This document shows, one piece after another, positions 28,625 to 38,133 of a stretch of 64,000 nt of DNA (position 1 is the first letter of the stretch; each line of letters opens with the position of its first letter). The position numbers were made by a program, and so were the translations under genes. The stretch lies in contig NC_067208.1 of assembly GCF_026262505.1 (NCBI RefSeq), positions 11,789,962-11,853,961 on the forward strand, in the 5' to 3' direction. This DNA is from Trichomonas vaginalis G3. Taxonomy: Eukaryota; Parabasalia; Trichomonadida; Trichomonadidae. Under the pieces are notes generated by a model, which saw nothing but the letters and a program-made list of their open reading frames with translations, was not told where the DNA came from and searched no databases.

Positions 28625-29943
28625 GCAATTCTATACCATGCGTAAACTGTCATGTAAGGTGGCATGTAGTCTTTACTTTGTCCGGTTGTTTGCGTATACC
28701 CTGAAACGAAATGTGTATGGTCTCCTCCTACCTCAGTGTTATCCAAGTAACAATTTATAGCAAACTGAACGTTGTCTTTAACATCATATCCTTTACCTTT
28801 TGTCATTCCTGTCCAATCCCAATATTTATGCCTATGCCCACCTTCTCGAGATGTAGTTAAACTTACGTAGTGACTGTGCGCAGGTAAATTTGCACCTGAA
28901 ATCGTTTTACTTCCACCTGTTTCCTTTGAAGAGTTTGCACAATACAAAAACCTGTCGACTATTTGAGTCCAAGTTCCAAAACCAAGTACTACTTCTGGTC
29001 TGGTAGAGTTCATTGACGTATAAATAGAGCCAACCGGGTAAATAAGATTCGGCAAAATTTGTTTAAGCACATTGAGTTCCTGTCTTAGATGTATAATACT
29101 ATTGTCATTAGATATCAAAGTATCTACAAGACTTGTTGCCGGTGGTATTGTTGGAGCTTTACTTGGCAAGGTTGTGTTTAGTGTAATATCATCTGCTGTA
29201 AAAGTTGTAAAACTTGTATGTGTATGAGTCTTATTTGCTTTCTTCTCTAACTCATCGTTAACATATGTTTTATCCGCTTTAAGGTCTAAACATCCTGAAA
29301 CCCATCCTGTATCGGCTTTACTTTTTAAAATCTTCGATGTCCATTCATGGTACCAGTCAACCCTTTCTTTCATTTCGTTATCTTTTTCATCCACATATTC
29401 CTTATCTGCTTTCTTCTCTAACTTACTAGCCACCCATTCCTTATCTGCTTTCTTTTCAAGGCTAACGTTTAAGTCTGTTATTTCAGATATAGAATGTGTA
29501 TGAGTCTTTTTAGAATATTCGTTTTCAGCTCTTGTCACTTCACTTGACATTTTATTGTCAACATATTTTTTGTCTGCTAGTTCAGGATGAGTATGTTCTT
29601 TTGTTGCATAAGCTTTGTTAGCTCTTTCTTCTTCTTTTGCTATTGCATCGTCTACATATTCTTTGTCAGCTTTGTTGTCAACATCTGCTTTCAAAAGAAG
29701 TTCAGATATAGGTTTCTCGTTTAAAGTTCCTTTTGTTGGATTTATACAGACAGTATTGTTCTTCTTGTCTTGAAATAGAAACTCATCTGTCATTGGGTTT
29801 AATGTCAGTTTTAAGTTTCCTTCTTTCAATGACTCAGATATCTTAGAATAGTTTGAAAAGTTTGTTGTGTTCTTATTTAGAGCTTGTATAATGAGTTGTC
29901 GGTTGTGTTGTATTTCTCTCATAGACGCTGTTTCATTTGACAT
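28621..29943 (-). CDS. Fibre-like protein with tail-collar C-terminus
   Basis: A 440-residue protein that looks whole. After an N-terminal domain, residues ~90-240 are repeats of KADKEYVD type (also KKTHTH, ADKTYVNDEL), the coiled-coil shaft style of trimeric phage tail fibres. The C-terminus (YPVGSIYTSM, FGTWTQIVDRFLYCANSS, LPAHSHY, GGHRHKYWDW, GDHTHF, YMPPYMTVYAWYRIA) has the His-rich tail-collar/receptor-binding pattern of phage gp10/gp12-like fibres. The likely role is a host-attachment spike on the virion. A second copy is at 43283-44951 in element B. Confidence 0.8.
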   Translation of the reverse strand: MSNETASMREIQHNRQLIIQALNKNTTNFSNYSKISESLKEGNLKLTLNPMTDEFLFQDKKNNTVCINPTKGTLNEKPISELLLKADVDNKADKEYVDDAIAKEEERANKAYATKEHTHPELADKKYVDNKMSSEVTRAENEYSKKTHTHSISEITDLNVSLEKKADKEWVASKLEKKADKEYVDEKDNEMKERVDWYHEWTSKILKSKADTGWVSGCLDLKADKTYVNDELEKKANKTHTHTSFTTFTADDITLNTTLPSKAPTIPPATSLVDTLISNDNSIIHLRQELNVLKQILPNLIYPVGSIYTSMNSTRPEVVLGFGTWTQIVDRFLYCANSSKETGGSKTISGANLPAHSHYVSLTTSREGGHRHKYWDWTGMTKGKGYDVKDNVQFAINCYLDNTEVGGDHTHFVSGYTQTTGQSKDYMPPYMTVYAWYRIA

Positions 29944-29961
29944 TTTTATTCTAGATAAAAT

Positions 29962-30809
29962 ATGCTTTCAATAGAAAAAGAAAATTCAAGAGTTGCTACA
30001 ACTAAACCATTAGATGAACTTTTTACCAATGTAGGTCAAAAGTTTGAGACAGAGACCGTAAAGCATGAAGGCTATCGTTTTGACTACCCGTTAAGATGGT
30101 TAAGAGACCCATCCGTCACAAAAGCTATTGGCTTTCGTAGAATGAAGTTCATTTCAGAAGCCATACATGGTTTCCCATTTACGGTCGGTTTTGAAGTTCG
30201 ATACTATAACAAAGAAAAACATACGTATGAGAAATTTGAACAGGGAAAACTTTTACAAGTGAATTTGCTTGTAAACTTAGAAACAACTCTTCAAGCTTTT
30301 CAAGAAAAAATAAACGACATCTATATCGAATATGCAAACCAGTATAACATTGACGAGGGAGAGTACCATCTCGATATTATATATGACAGGAAAAATGCAA
30401 CTGTTAAATCAATAGAATAGAAGACCTTGGAGAAAACGTTTATATTTCTACAAAATATAACAACTTGGCATGGTATAGATTTCTGAGGATGTTAAATCAG
30501 CCTGCAGAATATCCAGTACACCCGGACTTTTATGAAGTCGAAAACCCTAATGGAACATATGAAAATGTTTTCGACTCAGATGCTATTATCGTTCATGCTT
30601 CATTTTCTGGCGCCCAAAACTCTTTTTTATGCTTGGCAAATGACTTTTACGAAAAACCTACAAAGCTATATGAACCGCCGAGTGGAAGTATTTCAGACTT
30701 TCAAGTATGGTTTACAACAGATGGAAGAAAGAGAATAGTTCCATTATACCATGCGTTTTACTTAGAACTTAGTTTCATATACAACTACTATCGAACGGTA
30801 AAAATATAA
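29962..30809 (+). pseudogene. Penton-like structural candidate, copy 2
   Basis: Paralogue of 24967-25827 on the opposite strand, sharing the TKPLDELFTNVGQKF start, PLRWLRDPS, and the C-terminal SDFQVWFTTDGRKRIVPLYH with LELSFIYNYY. The two differ at many positions, so the duplication is not recent. It looks broken, with about one interruption. It is head-to-head with the fibre-like gene, 18 bases apart. Confidence 0.5.
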
Positions 30810-30813
30810 TTTT

Positions 30814-31056
30814 TTAATACGGTTGAGGTGTTGGATTTGGTTGCCAACTAGACTGTGGTGCAGGTTCAGGCTGTTGTATAACAGGAGCTTGTTCTTCTGG
30901 TTCAGGGTCTTTAGGTATAATACCAACGAACTGACCTACTCTTTTACCAATATTTTTGACTCCGTTCCAAATTCCTCTTCCTACGGTTTTTATTCCATTC
31001 CATATACCTCTTCCAACATTTCGAAAGAAGTTTCCAATACTACTGAAGAAACCCAT
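30814..31056 (-). CDS. Small amphipathic virion candidate
   Basis: An 80-residue protein whose first 45 residues are an aromatic, basic, Gly-rich amphipathic repeat (GRGIWNGIKTVGRGIWNGVK), followed by a Pro/Gln-rich tail. Similar in style to the proteins at 27247-27648 and 50648-50859. It could act on membranes or bind DNA inside the capsid, by analogy with adenovirus proteins VI and X. Inferred. Confidence 0.5.
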   Translation of the reverse strand: MGFFSSIGNFFRNVGRGIWNGIKTVGRGIWNGVKNIGKRVGQFVGIIPKDPEPEEQAPVIQQPEPAPQSSWQPNPTPQPY

Positions 31057-31074
31057 TTTACTATATGTAAAAAT

Positions 31075-31437
31075 CTAATGTCCGCCTAGTCTCTTACGTT
31101 TCCTGTTGAGTTCCATAGCATTCTTTAACTGGAGCTCATACATTCTGTTTCTCCTCTGGTAGAAAACATATTCTGGGTCAACTCCTGTGTTCGCGTCATC
31201 TGCATAAAGTTGTTTATATCCCACTTCAGGGTTTGTATAAAACTCTTTCCATCTCATATTTGCATACCATGGTGGCAAACCTAACGCAGCGTCATTTGAC
31301 ATGGCAGTTTGCATTTGTACATCTGTTGGCACTTGACCATAGTTTGCCATTGCAGTTTGTATTCTAACTTCATTTGGAATATTCTCTGGGTTTGGTTGTC
31401 CAGGTTGCTGTGCATTCGCTAAGTTCTGTGCGTCCAT
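31075..31437 (-). CDS. Hypothetical virion-linked protein
   Basis: A 120-residue protein with two similar segments (VRIQTAMANYGQVPTDVQMQ then TAMSN) and a charged helical C-terminus ending RKRKRLGGH. It lies in a run of small minus-strand genes with short spacers. No family is recognised. Confidence 0.55.
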   Translation of the reverse strand: MDAQNLANAQQPGQPNPENIPNEVRIQTAMANYGQVPTDVQMQTAMSNDAALGLPPWYANMRWKEFYTNPEVGYKQLYADDANTGVDPEYVFYQRRNRMYELQLKNAMELNRKRKRLGGH

Positions 31438-31460
31438 TTAATATTAGATAAAAATATCTC

Positions 31461-31592
31461 TTACGAGTACATATGCTGAACATTTGCAGACATTGGTTCA
31501 TCTTCATATTCTCTGTACTTTTCTGCCACGTCAAATAAATAAATGACACAATGGAAAAAACCTAAAACAAGTAGTCCTATTTCAAACCACAT
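31461..31592 (-). CDS. Small single-span membrane protein, 43 aa
   Basis: A short frame with one hydrophobic span (IGLLVLGFFHCVIYLF) followed by an acidic helix (DVAEKYREYEDEP). Its 5' end overlaps the 3' end of the methyltransferase region by 16 bases. Too short for most gene finders. A small virion or host-membrane protein is possible. Confidence 0.45.
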   Translation of the reverse strand: MWFEIGLLVLGFFHCVIYLFDVAEKYREYEDEPMSANVQHMYS

Positions 31593-32394
31593 TTACTTAC
31601 CAATAAAATTTCTTTGTTATGACACTTTCTCCGGTTTATAGGACCTCTCTCATACTCTATCTTGTCATATCTAAACTCATAGTCATGTATGTCCTCTAAC
31701 CATCTCATAACGGTTTCCAAACCACTTTTATCGGATGTAAAGTAAAAGCATGGATGGTTATGTAAAACGTCTAAAGTTTCTAAAGAGTCTCTCAAAGTCC
31801 AGTCTACTTGGTATTGAAAATCCCATGTGTTATAGAACGGCGGGTCCACTATAAAGAAAACATTTTCCTTGTCTTTATATTTTTCATACAACTCTGTCCA
31901 ATGACATCTCACAAACTCTATACCCTCAATATATTTTTCTATGTCCTCTTTGAAAACATTTGTATAGTTAAGATATAAAACGTTTGACATAAGTGTTTCA
32001 ATGTCATGAACTCTTATAGAACCACTATATAATAGTCTAGCAGATATACTATCCAGTCTATATATTCTGCTTTTTTCAAAACCTCTCTCACAATATTTTT
32101 CTTATCTAATGGTATACGTTCCATCTTACCTATAGGTATCTTTTCTTTTAACTCTTTCAATATATTGTTTGTGTCTGGTATATGTTTGAGACGGTCCATA
32201 TAGTTGTCGAAGTCATTGCATATAATCTTTGAGTCTGGGAATATTGTATGGCACAAATGGGATATATAGAAACTTCCACCGAACAAATCTACAAATGTTA
32301 GACCATTCGGTAGTTTCTTAAGTTCTCTCAATAGAATATCTTTACATCTACTCTTATTTCCAAAGAAGGGTAACGGTGGTTTTGTAAAATTCAT
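31577..32394 (-). pseudogene. Dam-like DNA adenine methyltransferase
   Basis: An N6-adenine DNA methyltransferase of the Dam/D12 class. The N-terminal AdoMet-binding motif is PFFGNKSRCKDIL with FVDLFGGSF shortly after, and the catalytic DPPY-type motif is present as VDPPFYNT. Dam-class enzymes usually methylate GATC; the specificity here is not known. The gene looks broken, with about one interruption. It is the rightmost gene of element A, next to the TIR. Its possible link to the GATC palindromes is discussed under findings. Confidence 0.8.
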
Positions 32395-32487
32395 TTATAT
32401 ATAATAATAAAAATGTTTTTTCCTGAAAAGTGACAGAAAAGTGACAGAAAAGTGACAAAACATTTACGAAGAAGAAGTTTATTTCCT

Positions 32488-32887
32488 GGACTGTTGTCAA
32501 AATGTCATGTTGTCACCATTTTCAAAAAGATGTTAGTTGACCGAGGGACCGAGGGACCGAGGGACCTGGTGACACCTTCAGTTCTTCAAAACATTTACGA
32601 AGAAGTCTTGACAAAACATTTACGATGAAATCATGACAAAAACATATACGAAGAAGTCATGACAAAACATATACGAAGAAGTCATGACAAAACATGAAAA
32701 CATATATAATTTGTGAAAAGCGAAACATTATATAATGTTTTCGACCCAGAAGAAGGCTTCTCAAAGTATACTTCCTTGGAACGCCTGTAACTTTTCCTGT
32801 AGCGACGATAGACCCTTACTTGTCCGGACAAAGTTATACTAAACATCTTCAGGGCTAGAGGGCACGAAGTGCCTGGAGGCCCCACTA

Positions 32888-32890
<3 letters not shown>
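32488..32890. repeat. Right terminal inverted repeat, element A
   Basis: Inverted copy of 8217-8619, including the GACCGAGG units and TTGACAAAACAT direct repeats, ending GGCCCCACTACCT. Confidence 0.9.

Positions 32891-32924
<34 letters not shown>
32891..32924. repeat. T run at right end of element A
   Basis: Thirty-four T residues between the CT end of element A and the target duplication of element B, mirroring the A run at 8197-8216. Confidence 0.7.
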
Positions 32925-32928
<4 letters not shown>

Positions 32929-32930
32929 AC
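32925..32930. repeat. Target duplication of element B, left
   Basis: AATTAC, repeated at 53176-53181. Six bases is the standard Polinton target duplication. Confidence 0.9.
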
Positions 32931-33288
32931 AGTAGTATATGTTGAAGGGTTGTGTGACTTTTTTTGTAAACGTAAGAATTCATACAATATTGAACGATTT
33001 TGTATCATTTTTTTTAACATATGAAGTAAAAAATGTATGATTCTTACGGTTTTTATTCTTACATTTTTGAATAAATCAAGATTTAAAAAATTTTCAAAAT
33101 TGTAAGACATTTACACTCAGCCCATACATAATGAAATAAAAAAAATAAACTTTAAAAATTCATGTCTTACATTTATGAAAATTTATTTTTATTTTGTATG
33201 AAACCGATTTTAAAAATTTATGAATAATTTATAAAAAGTTTTTATTCCTACAATTCCTATATTACCATTAATAAAAAGAATATATTTT
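32931..33288. repeat. Left terminal inverted repeat, element B
   Basis: 358 bp, inverted at 52818-53175. AT-rich, with homopolymer A/T tracts and ACTCAGCCCATACATAATG in the middle. Not related in sequence to the TIR of element A. Confidence 0.92.
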
Positions 33289-33361
33289 TGACGAAGTGAA
33301 GATTCGCACTTCGTCACAAAACTCCGAAAAAATAAAGTTAGATTTTTTTATTTTATAATAA

Positions 33362-33733
33362 ATGAGTATAACAACTAATTCATTGAAATCTTTAAAGTTC
33401 ACTAATTCAGAATTAGAAAATATTTTAGAAAATTTTGAAGACGGTTCTTATCCAACATATATGCAGAATGTGAAAGAGTTTTCCAGATTGTTGAATGAAT
33501 TTAAATATAACGGACCAATTACTAAAAAGGCTATAATGAGATATTTATATCCCAAAAAAGTTGAAAAACAGGAGAATATTCCTCTTTATGGTCCAGAGGA
33601 CCTGGGCTCAGAGAGCCTTGAAACACCTCCTGAATATTTTGAAGAAAAAATTAAACAAGATGAATATTATAACGATGAGATTGAGAAATTGGAACAATTA
33701 AGAAATGAAATAGATGAAGAATTAGTGAATTGA
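33362..33733 (+). CDS. Hypothetical acidic protein
   Basis: A 123-residue, charged, helical protein starting MSITTNSLKSLKFTNSELEN, the first gene inside the left TIR of element B. The last third is Glu-rich and coiled-coil-like (NDEIEKLEQLRNEIDEELVN). The ATG follows a T-rich leader ending TTATTTTATAATAA. Not recognised. Confidence 0.55.
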   Translation: MSITTNSLKSLKFTNSELENILENFEDGSYPTYMQNVKEFSRLLNEFKYNGPITKKAIMRYLYPKKVEKQENIPLYGPEDLGSESLETPPEYFEEKIKQDEYYNDEIEKLEQLRNEIDEELVN

Positions 33734-33761
33734 GAAATGCTGAGAATGAAGTAGAGGTTTA

Positions 33762-34470
33762 ATGAATATCCCAGCTTCAGAATCAGAAGTTCAAAAATCA
33801 CATGAGGAAAGATATAAAAATTACTTTTTGGAATTACTAAAAATTTATTAGATGGTGATATTGACGAAACACTTTCAGAAGAAGGCACAAAATTTATTCA
33901 TAAACATAAGCTTCAGTTTATTGACGATGGAGATTATCCATGTATATTACTTTCACCCTCTCGATTCTGAGAAATTCAAAAAAGCTCTTAAAAACGTGAC
34001 ATATGCAACTAATACGATTAAGAAAGAAGATCATGATATTTACACAAATTATTATTTAAATAAATGTACAGGTGTTGATAAAGTTTTGATTTGTTAGATA
34101 AAATATAAAAGAAACAATTGGTACATATAAAATTTTATGCGATTGTGGTTTCATTATTGAAGATACCAATAATGTTTCATATGAAAGAACAGCACGAAGG
34201 AAGACGAAGTTGAAAGGTCTATACCATTCGTTATTAAGAACATAAAAGATATGAAAACTTATAAACATTATATTTATTCATTTATTTCAGAAAAATGGAA
34301 GCAACCCATAAAACATCTTCTCATCATTTTATAGCTATTCATACATTCCTTTTCAAAGTTGTGAAATTAAATAAGACAGGAATTAGATTTAATGTATCAG
34401 GGTACGCATTCTTGAGTAAATTAAAATGTATCCGTCACGTCGCAGATGATAAAAATTTATGTGTTTCTTA
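33762..34470 (+). pseudogene. Decayed unrecognised gene
   Basis: Short overlapping plus-strand frames of coding-like composition (for example IYTNYYLNKCTGVDKVLIC) fill the space between 33762 and 34470. They look like the remains of one gene with several breaks. No family can be assigned. Confidence 0.35.
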
Positions 34471-34567
34471 ATTCATTTTATGGACTTTAGCCCTGGACTC
34501 TCTGAGTCTCGGACTTTAAAAAAATAAACTTATTTTTATTTATTTTTTAATTTTTATTCTTACATAA

Positions 34568-37500
34568 ATGAACAAAAATGGAACAGCTAAAATGAATGAT
34601 AATCAAATAAGAGCAGAAGGTAGAAGGTTATTTAAACGCTTCTATAACATTCCTGATGGTGTTAATCCTAAAACTCGTAGAAGTTATTTAAATGAAGCCA
34701 TAGATGCATATGAAGGATTTGACATTTCATCAGAAAGTGAGAGATTAGCGAGAATGTTAAGTGTTAATATTGATTTCTATTATTGTGATCCTCAACCAGA
34801 AGACGTAGACATTAACAAGGTAGACTTTCCATTAGTGGAATCAATAATGATAGATCCAGAATTTGAAACAGTAAATATTTTATTAACACAGAGTCCATGT
34901 GGAAAACTTCACGCTGACAGAATTACAGACGTTGAAGCACTCACAGGATATAAAGTTTGCCCTTTTGCAAAGAAGAAGTATATTCTATCCGTGATGATCC
35001 AGAAAGGAAAAACCAAAGAAGATTTTTAAAGCATTGTGAGAAATGTAAAGAAAATAATGGAAGATTAATTCAAGACGTTCAGTTGCAAAAGACCAACAAC
35101 CATATGCACACATATCACGAACAGAAGATATATCAGTGGCTATTAGCACATAATTTGCAGGAATATTATAAACCAACAAGATATTATATTACTTTTGACT
35201 TCGAAACATTAGAGACTAAAGAAGAACTTCAACTTTCTGAATGTGCAACTTTGAACGCTTACTTAAAACCATTTATGGTATCATCAACTGTCAAAATAAA
35301 GCCGCAAAGCGGCGAGGTCGTAGACCGTGATAAAACATTTACGAGGAATTTTTGCTTAACATCAAGTGATTCGTTCATCTCTGATTGGATTGAATTTTTA
35401 TTTTCAACCTGTTCATTAGTTGCTAAATCAAATATTGAACAATATGAAGAATTAATGAATACATTAAATGAGAAACAAAAGGAAGCAATGAAAGAGCTTT
35501 TAGATGAAGAATTTAATAAAGTGAATATCATTGGTTTTAATTCGGGAAAGTTTGATTTAAATTTAATTCTTCGTGATTTAAATACTGCAAAATGGAAGAT
35601 AAAATCAATGCTGGGTTCTTCTTCTCAATTTAAGCAAGTCATAGTAAAGAAAACAAACTGTCCATATGAATTAAGATTTATTGACATCAGAAATTATATA
35701 GCGGGTGGAACATTAGACCAATTCACTCAAGATTTCGGAAACAATAAATCACGTGTTAAATCCTTTTTCCCTTATCAATTCATCACATGGGAAATTACGA
35801 AGAAGAATTATATAAAGTGGAACCATTCACTCAAGATTCATTTTATTCAGCATTAACACAAGAAACAATATCCGATTCAGATTATCAAATATATCTCAAT
35901 GATGCTAAAAATTTTGAGAATAGATTAGAATATTTTATTCATTATTGCAATAAAGACGTTGAAATTATGATTGACCCAATTGATAAAATTATCGAAGAAA
36001 CATTTGTTTATAAAATTGACATGCTTCATAATCTTTCTTTATCATCGAATGCATCAATGATTCGTTACGCGTTAGCATATAAGAACTTCAATCCTAACGA
36101 AACATATCCAGAAGAAGAAAATGTGGAATCAAGTTTTGAATTAACGAAAAAGTATTGGAAATATAAAATTGAATCATATAAGAAACAAGATGAAAAGGCG
36201 AAAAGAGATACCAAAAAACAATGTTTCAATGGATGACTATCAATACTATCACGATTTAATCCTTTCATCTAAATGCAAAATGTGTGGTAAAGCGTTTACA
36301 TATGCAAATAAACCAACATTGGATAGAATCGATAATGAAAAACCACATACCAAAGAAAATTGTCAGTTAATGTGTTGTTATTGCAATGTCGTAAAATCAA
36401 ATAAAGATGAAGATGTTCAACGTTTAAGAATCAATTTAAGAAATTATGCATTAAAAAATAATTTACCAATGACTTTAGATTCAGTTGAAGCTTATCACAT
36501 TCTCCGTAATGGAATTACTGGTGGTCTATCAAATGTTCAACATCGTGTTAATCTTAAAGGAATCACGCACATTAATAAACTTTCATATAATCCAGAAACT
36601 AAAACTGTATCAAATGAGGACACCACCAACATTATGACTCATTTCGTTGGTGTTGACTTTAATTCATTATATCCTTCATCATTTTCATCTAATCCTCATG
36701 ATTTCATTCAATATACTGACCATAAAATGTATATGCCGGGAAGATTGAATGGTGTTATCATTTGTGATACAGCAACAAAGAAAGCAAAAGCACTGGGAAT
36801 AATTAAGAAGAAAAATACTTTATTCGTGGCTGAAGTAAAGGGTCACATTGATGAAAAATACATTAATGATTACATAAACTTTTTACCGATAATAAGAAAC
36901 TTAGATATTATCACAGATGAAAAAACAATTGGCAGTTTTATGTATAATTACATGAAATCAAACAATACCAGTTGACCAGAAACAGAGAAAATTAACTCAG
37001 TTAGCATCAACACACAACCAATATCAACCATTTTCTTCTTATTATCTTGGTATCTAATAGACAGATTTCATTTTATCATTGATGACATTCAATCAATTTT
37101 AACATTTACTAAAAACACTTGTTTTAATGAATTTGCGAAAGAATTTATGAACGAAAGACAAAAGGCTGAATTAGAAGGAAATAAAGGAAAAAGTTTATTT
37201 TGCAAGATTTCACTTAATGGATCATATGGTTACGATGCAATGAATACACAAAATTACGCAAAGACTAAAATAATGAATGCACAGAAGTCACGCGTTGCAT
37301 GTATGTCAAATAAGTTTAAAAACATAAGAGAAATAGGTGAAGATACATATCAAGTGATGCTTAAAGATAGATTTTATAGATGTGATACATGTTTACAAGA
37401 GGCATTCTTCACTTTAGATAATGCTAAATACTGGTATTTGGTTTTCATTTATGATTTTATGTATAAATGCTTGAATGTTAATCGTTTTCATTTCATTGAA

Positions 37501-38031
37501 GGTGATACTGATTCATCTTATTGGGCAATCGCTGGCGACCCAAATCTTCCTAACACTCAAGCATTTCAAGCAATTGTTACTGATAAACAATTTTATGATA
37601 AAAACATTTTCAAATTCGCACCATTTGATTTCTTCTGTTTTGATGAGAAATTTAAACCTAAATTAAAGAATAAAGCTGAAGAAAAAGCACATGAGAAGAA
37701 GTTATTGGGTTTAGCAATTGAGAAACAAGGTGATAACATGGTTGCTTTATGCCCTAAGTGTTATACATCATTCAACGGTTCAATTGATGGAAGTGATTTT
37801 AAAAAGATTGCACAAAAAATGAAAGGTGTTAGTTTACGACAAAATAAACAATTAACACCTAAAAATTATTTGGATATAATAAATGATAAATTGATATTTG
37901 ATGGTCAGAATATTAATTTACAACTTAAAAATGGGTCAATGACTCGCTTAACAATTGGTAAGACTGCATTAACAGGAGCACACACTAAGGCTGTATGTTG
38001 TGAAAATGGATGTTGTATGCCATTTATTTAA
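34568..38031 (+). pseudogene. Protein-primed DNA polymerase B (pPolB)
   Basis: The replicative polymerase of Polintons. Visible motifs in order are ExoI (ITFDFETLE), ExoII (IIGFNSGKFDLNLI), motif A (GVDFNSLYPSSF), motif B (KISLNGSYGYDA) and motif C (EGDTDSSY). An HNH-type segment lies between the exonuclease and motif A. A Cys pair near the end (LCPKCY, then CCENGCC) may bind metal. The total span of ~3.4 kb matches the family. It looks broken, with about four interruptions. It is followed by the integrase on the same strand. Confidence 0.9.
36229..36430 (+). other. HNH-type insertion within pPolB
   Basis: A segment with the pattern CKMCGKAF - PTLDRIDN - HTKENCQLMC - CYCN - K, that is CxxC, DxxxH-like core and CxxC, typical of treble-clef HNH nucleases. 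It sits just upstream of polymerase motif A and in the same frame as that motif. Whether it still acts as a nuclease or is only a structural zinc site is unknown. Confidence 0.65.
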
Positions 38032-38133
38032 TAAAATACCACAGAAGAGACAAAAGAAACCGTTAATAATGGTTTTGATACTATGATTCAAAGAGGTGGG
38101 CACCCTTAAAACATTGATTTTATTTTTATATAA

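Larger units (their letters stand above)
8217..32890. mobile_element. Polinton-like element A (24.7 kb)
   Basis: The ends read AGGTAGTGGGGCC and GGCCCCACTACCT, the AG...CT form usual for Polintons, in inverted repeats of ~403 bp. Inside are capsid, minor-capsid candidates, SF3 helicase, packaging ATPase, retroviral-type integrase, fibre-like protein, KilA-N-type proteins, HNH nuclease, adenine methyltransferase and a tRNA-like gene. No protein-primed DNA polymerase and no protease were recognised. The TIRs appear identical, so insertion looks recent, yet perhaps ten or more gene interruptions show it is broken. Flanks share AATT across the terminal A and T runs, consistent with a short target duplication blurred by slippage. 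Confidence 0.85.

Noticed and set aside
32682-33110. 142-residue frame with a Lys run
   Set aside because: It crosses the TIR of A, the T run and the TIR of B, so it is a chance frame over a junction.
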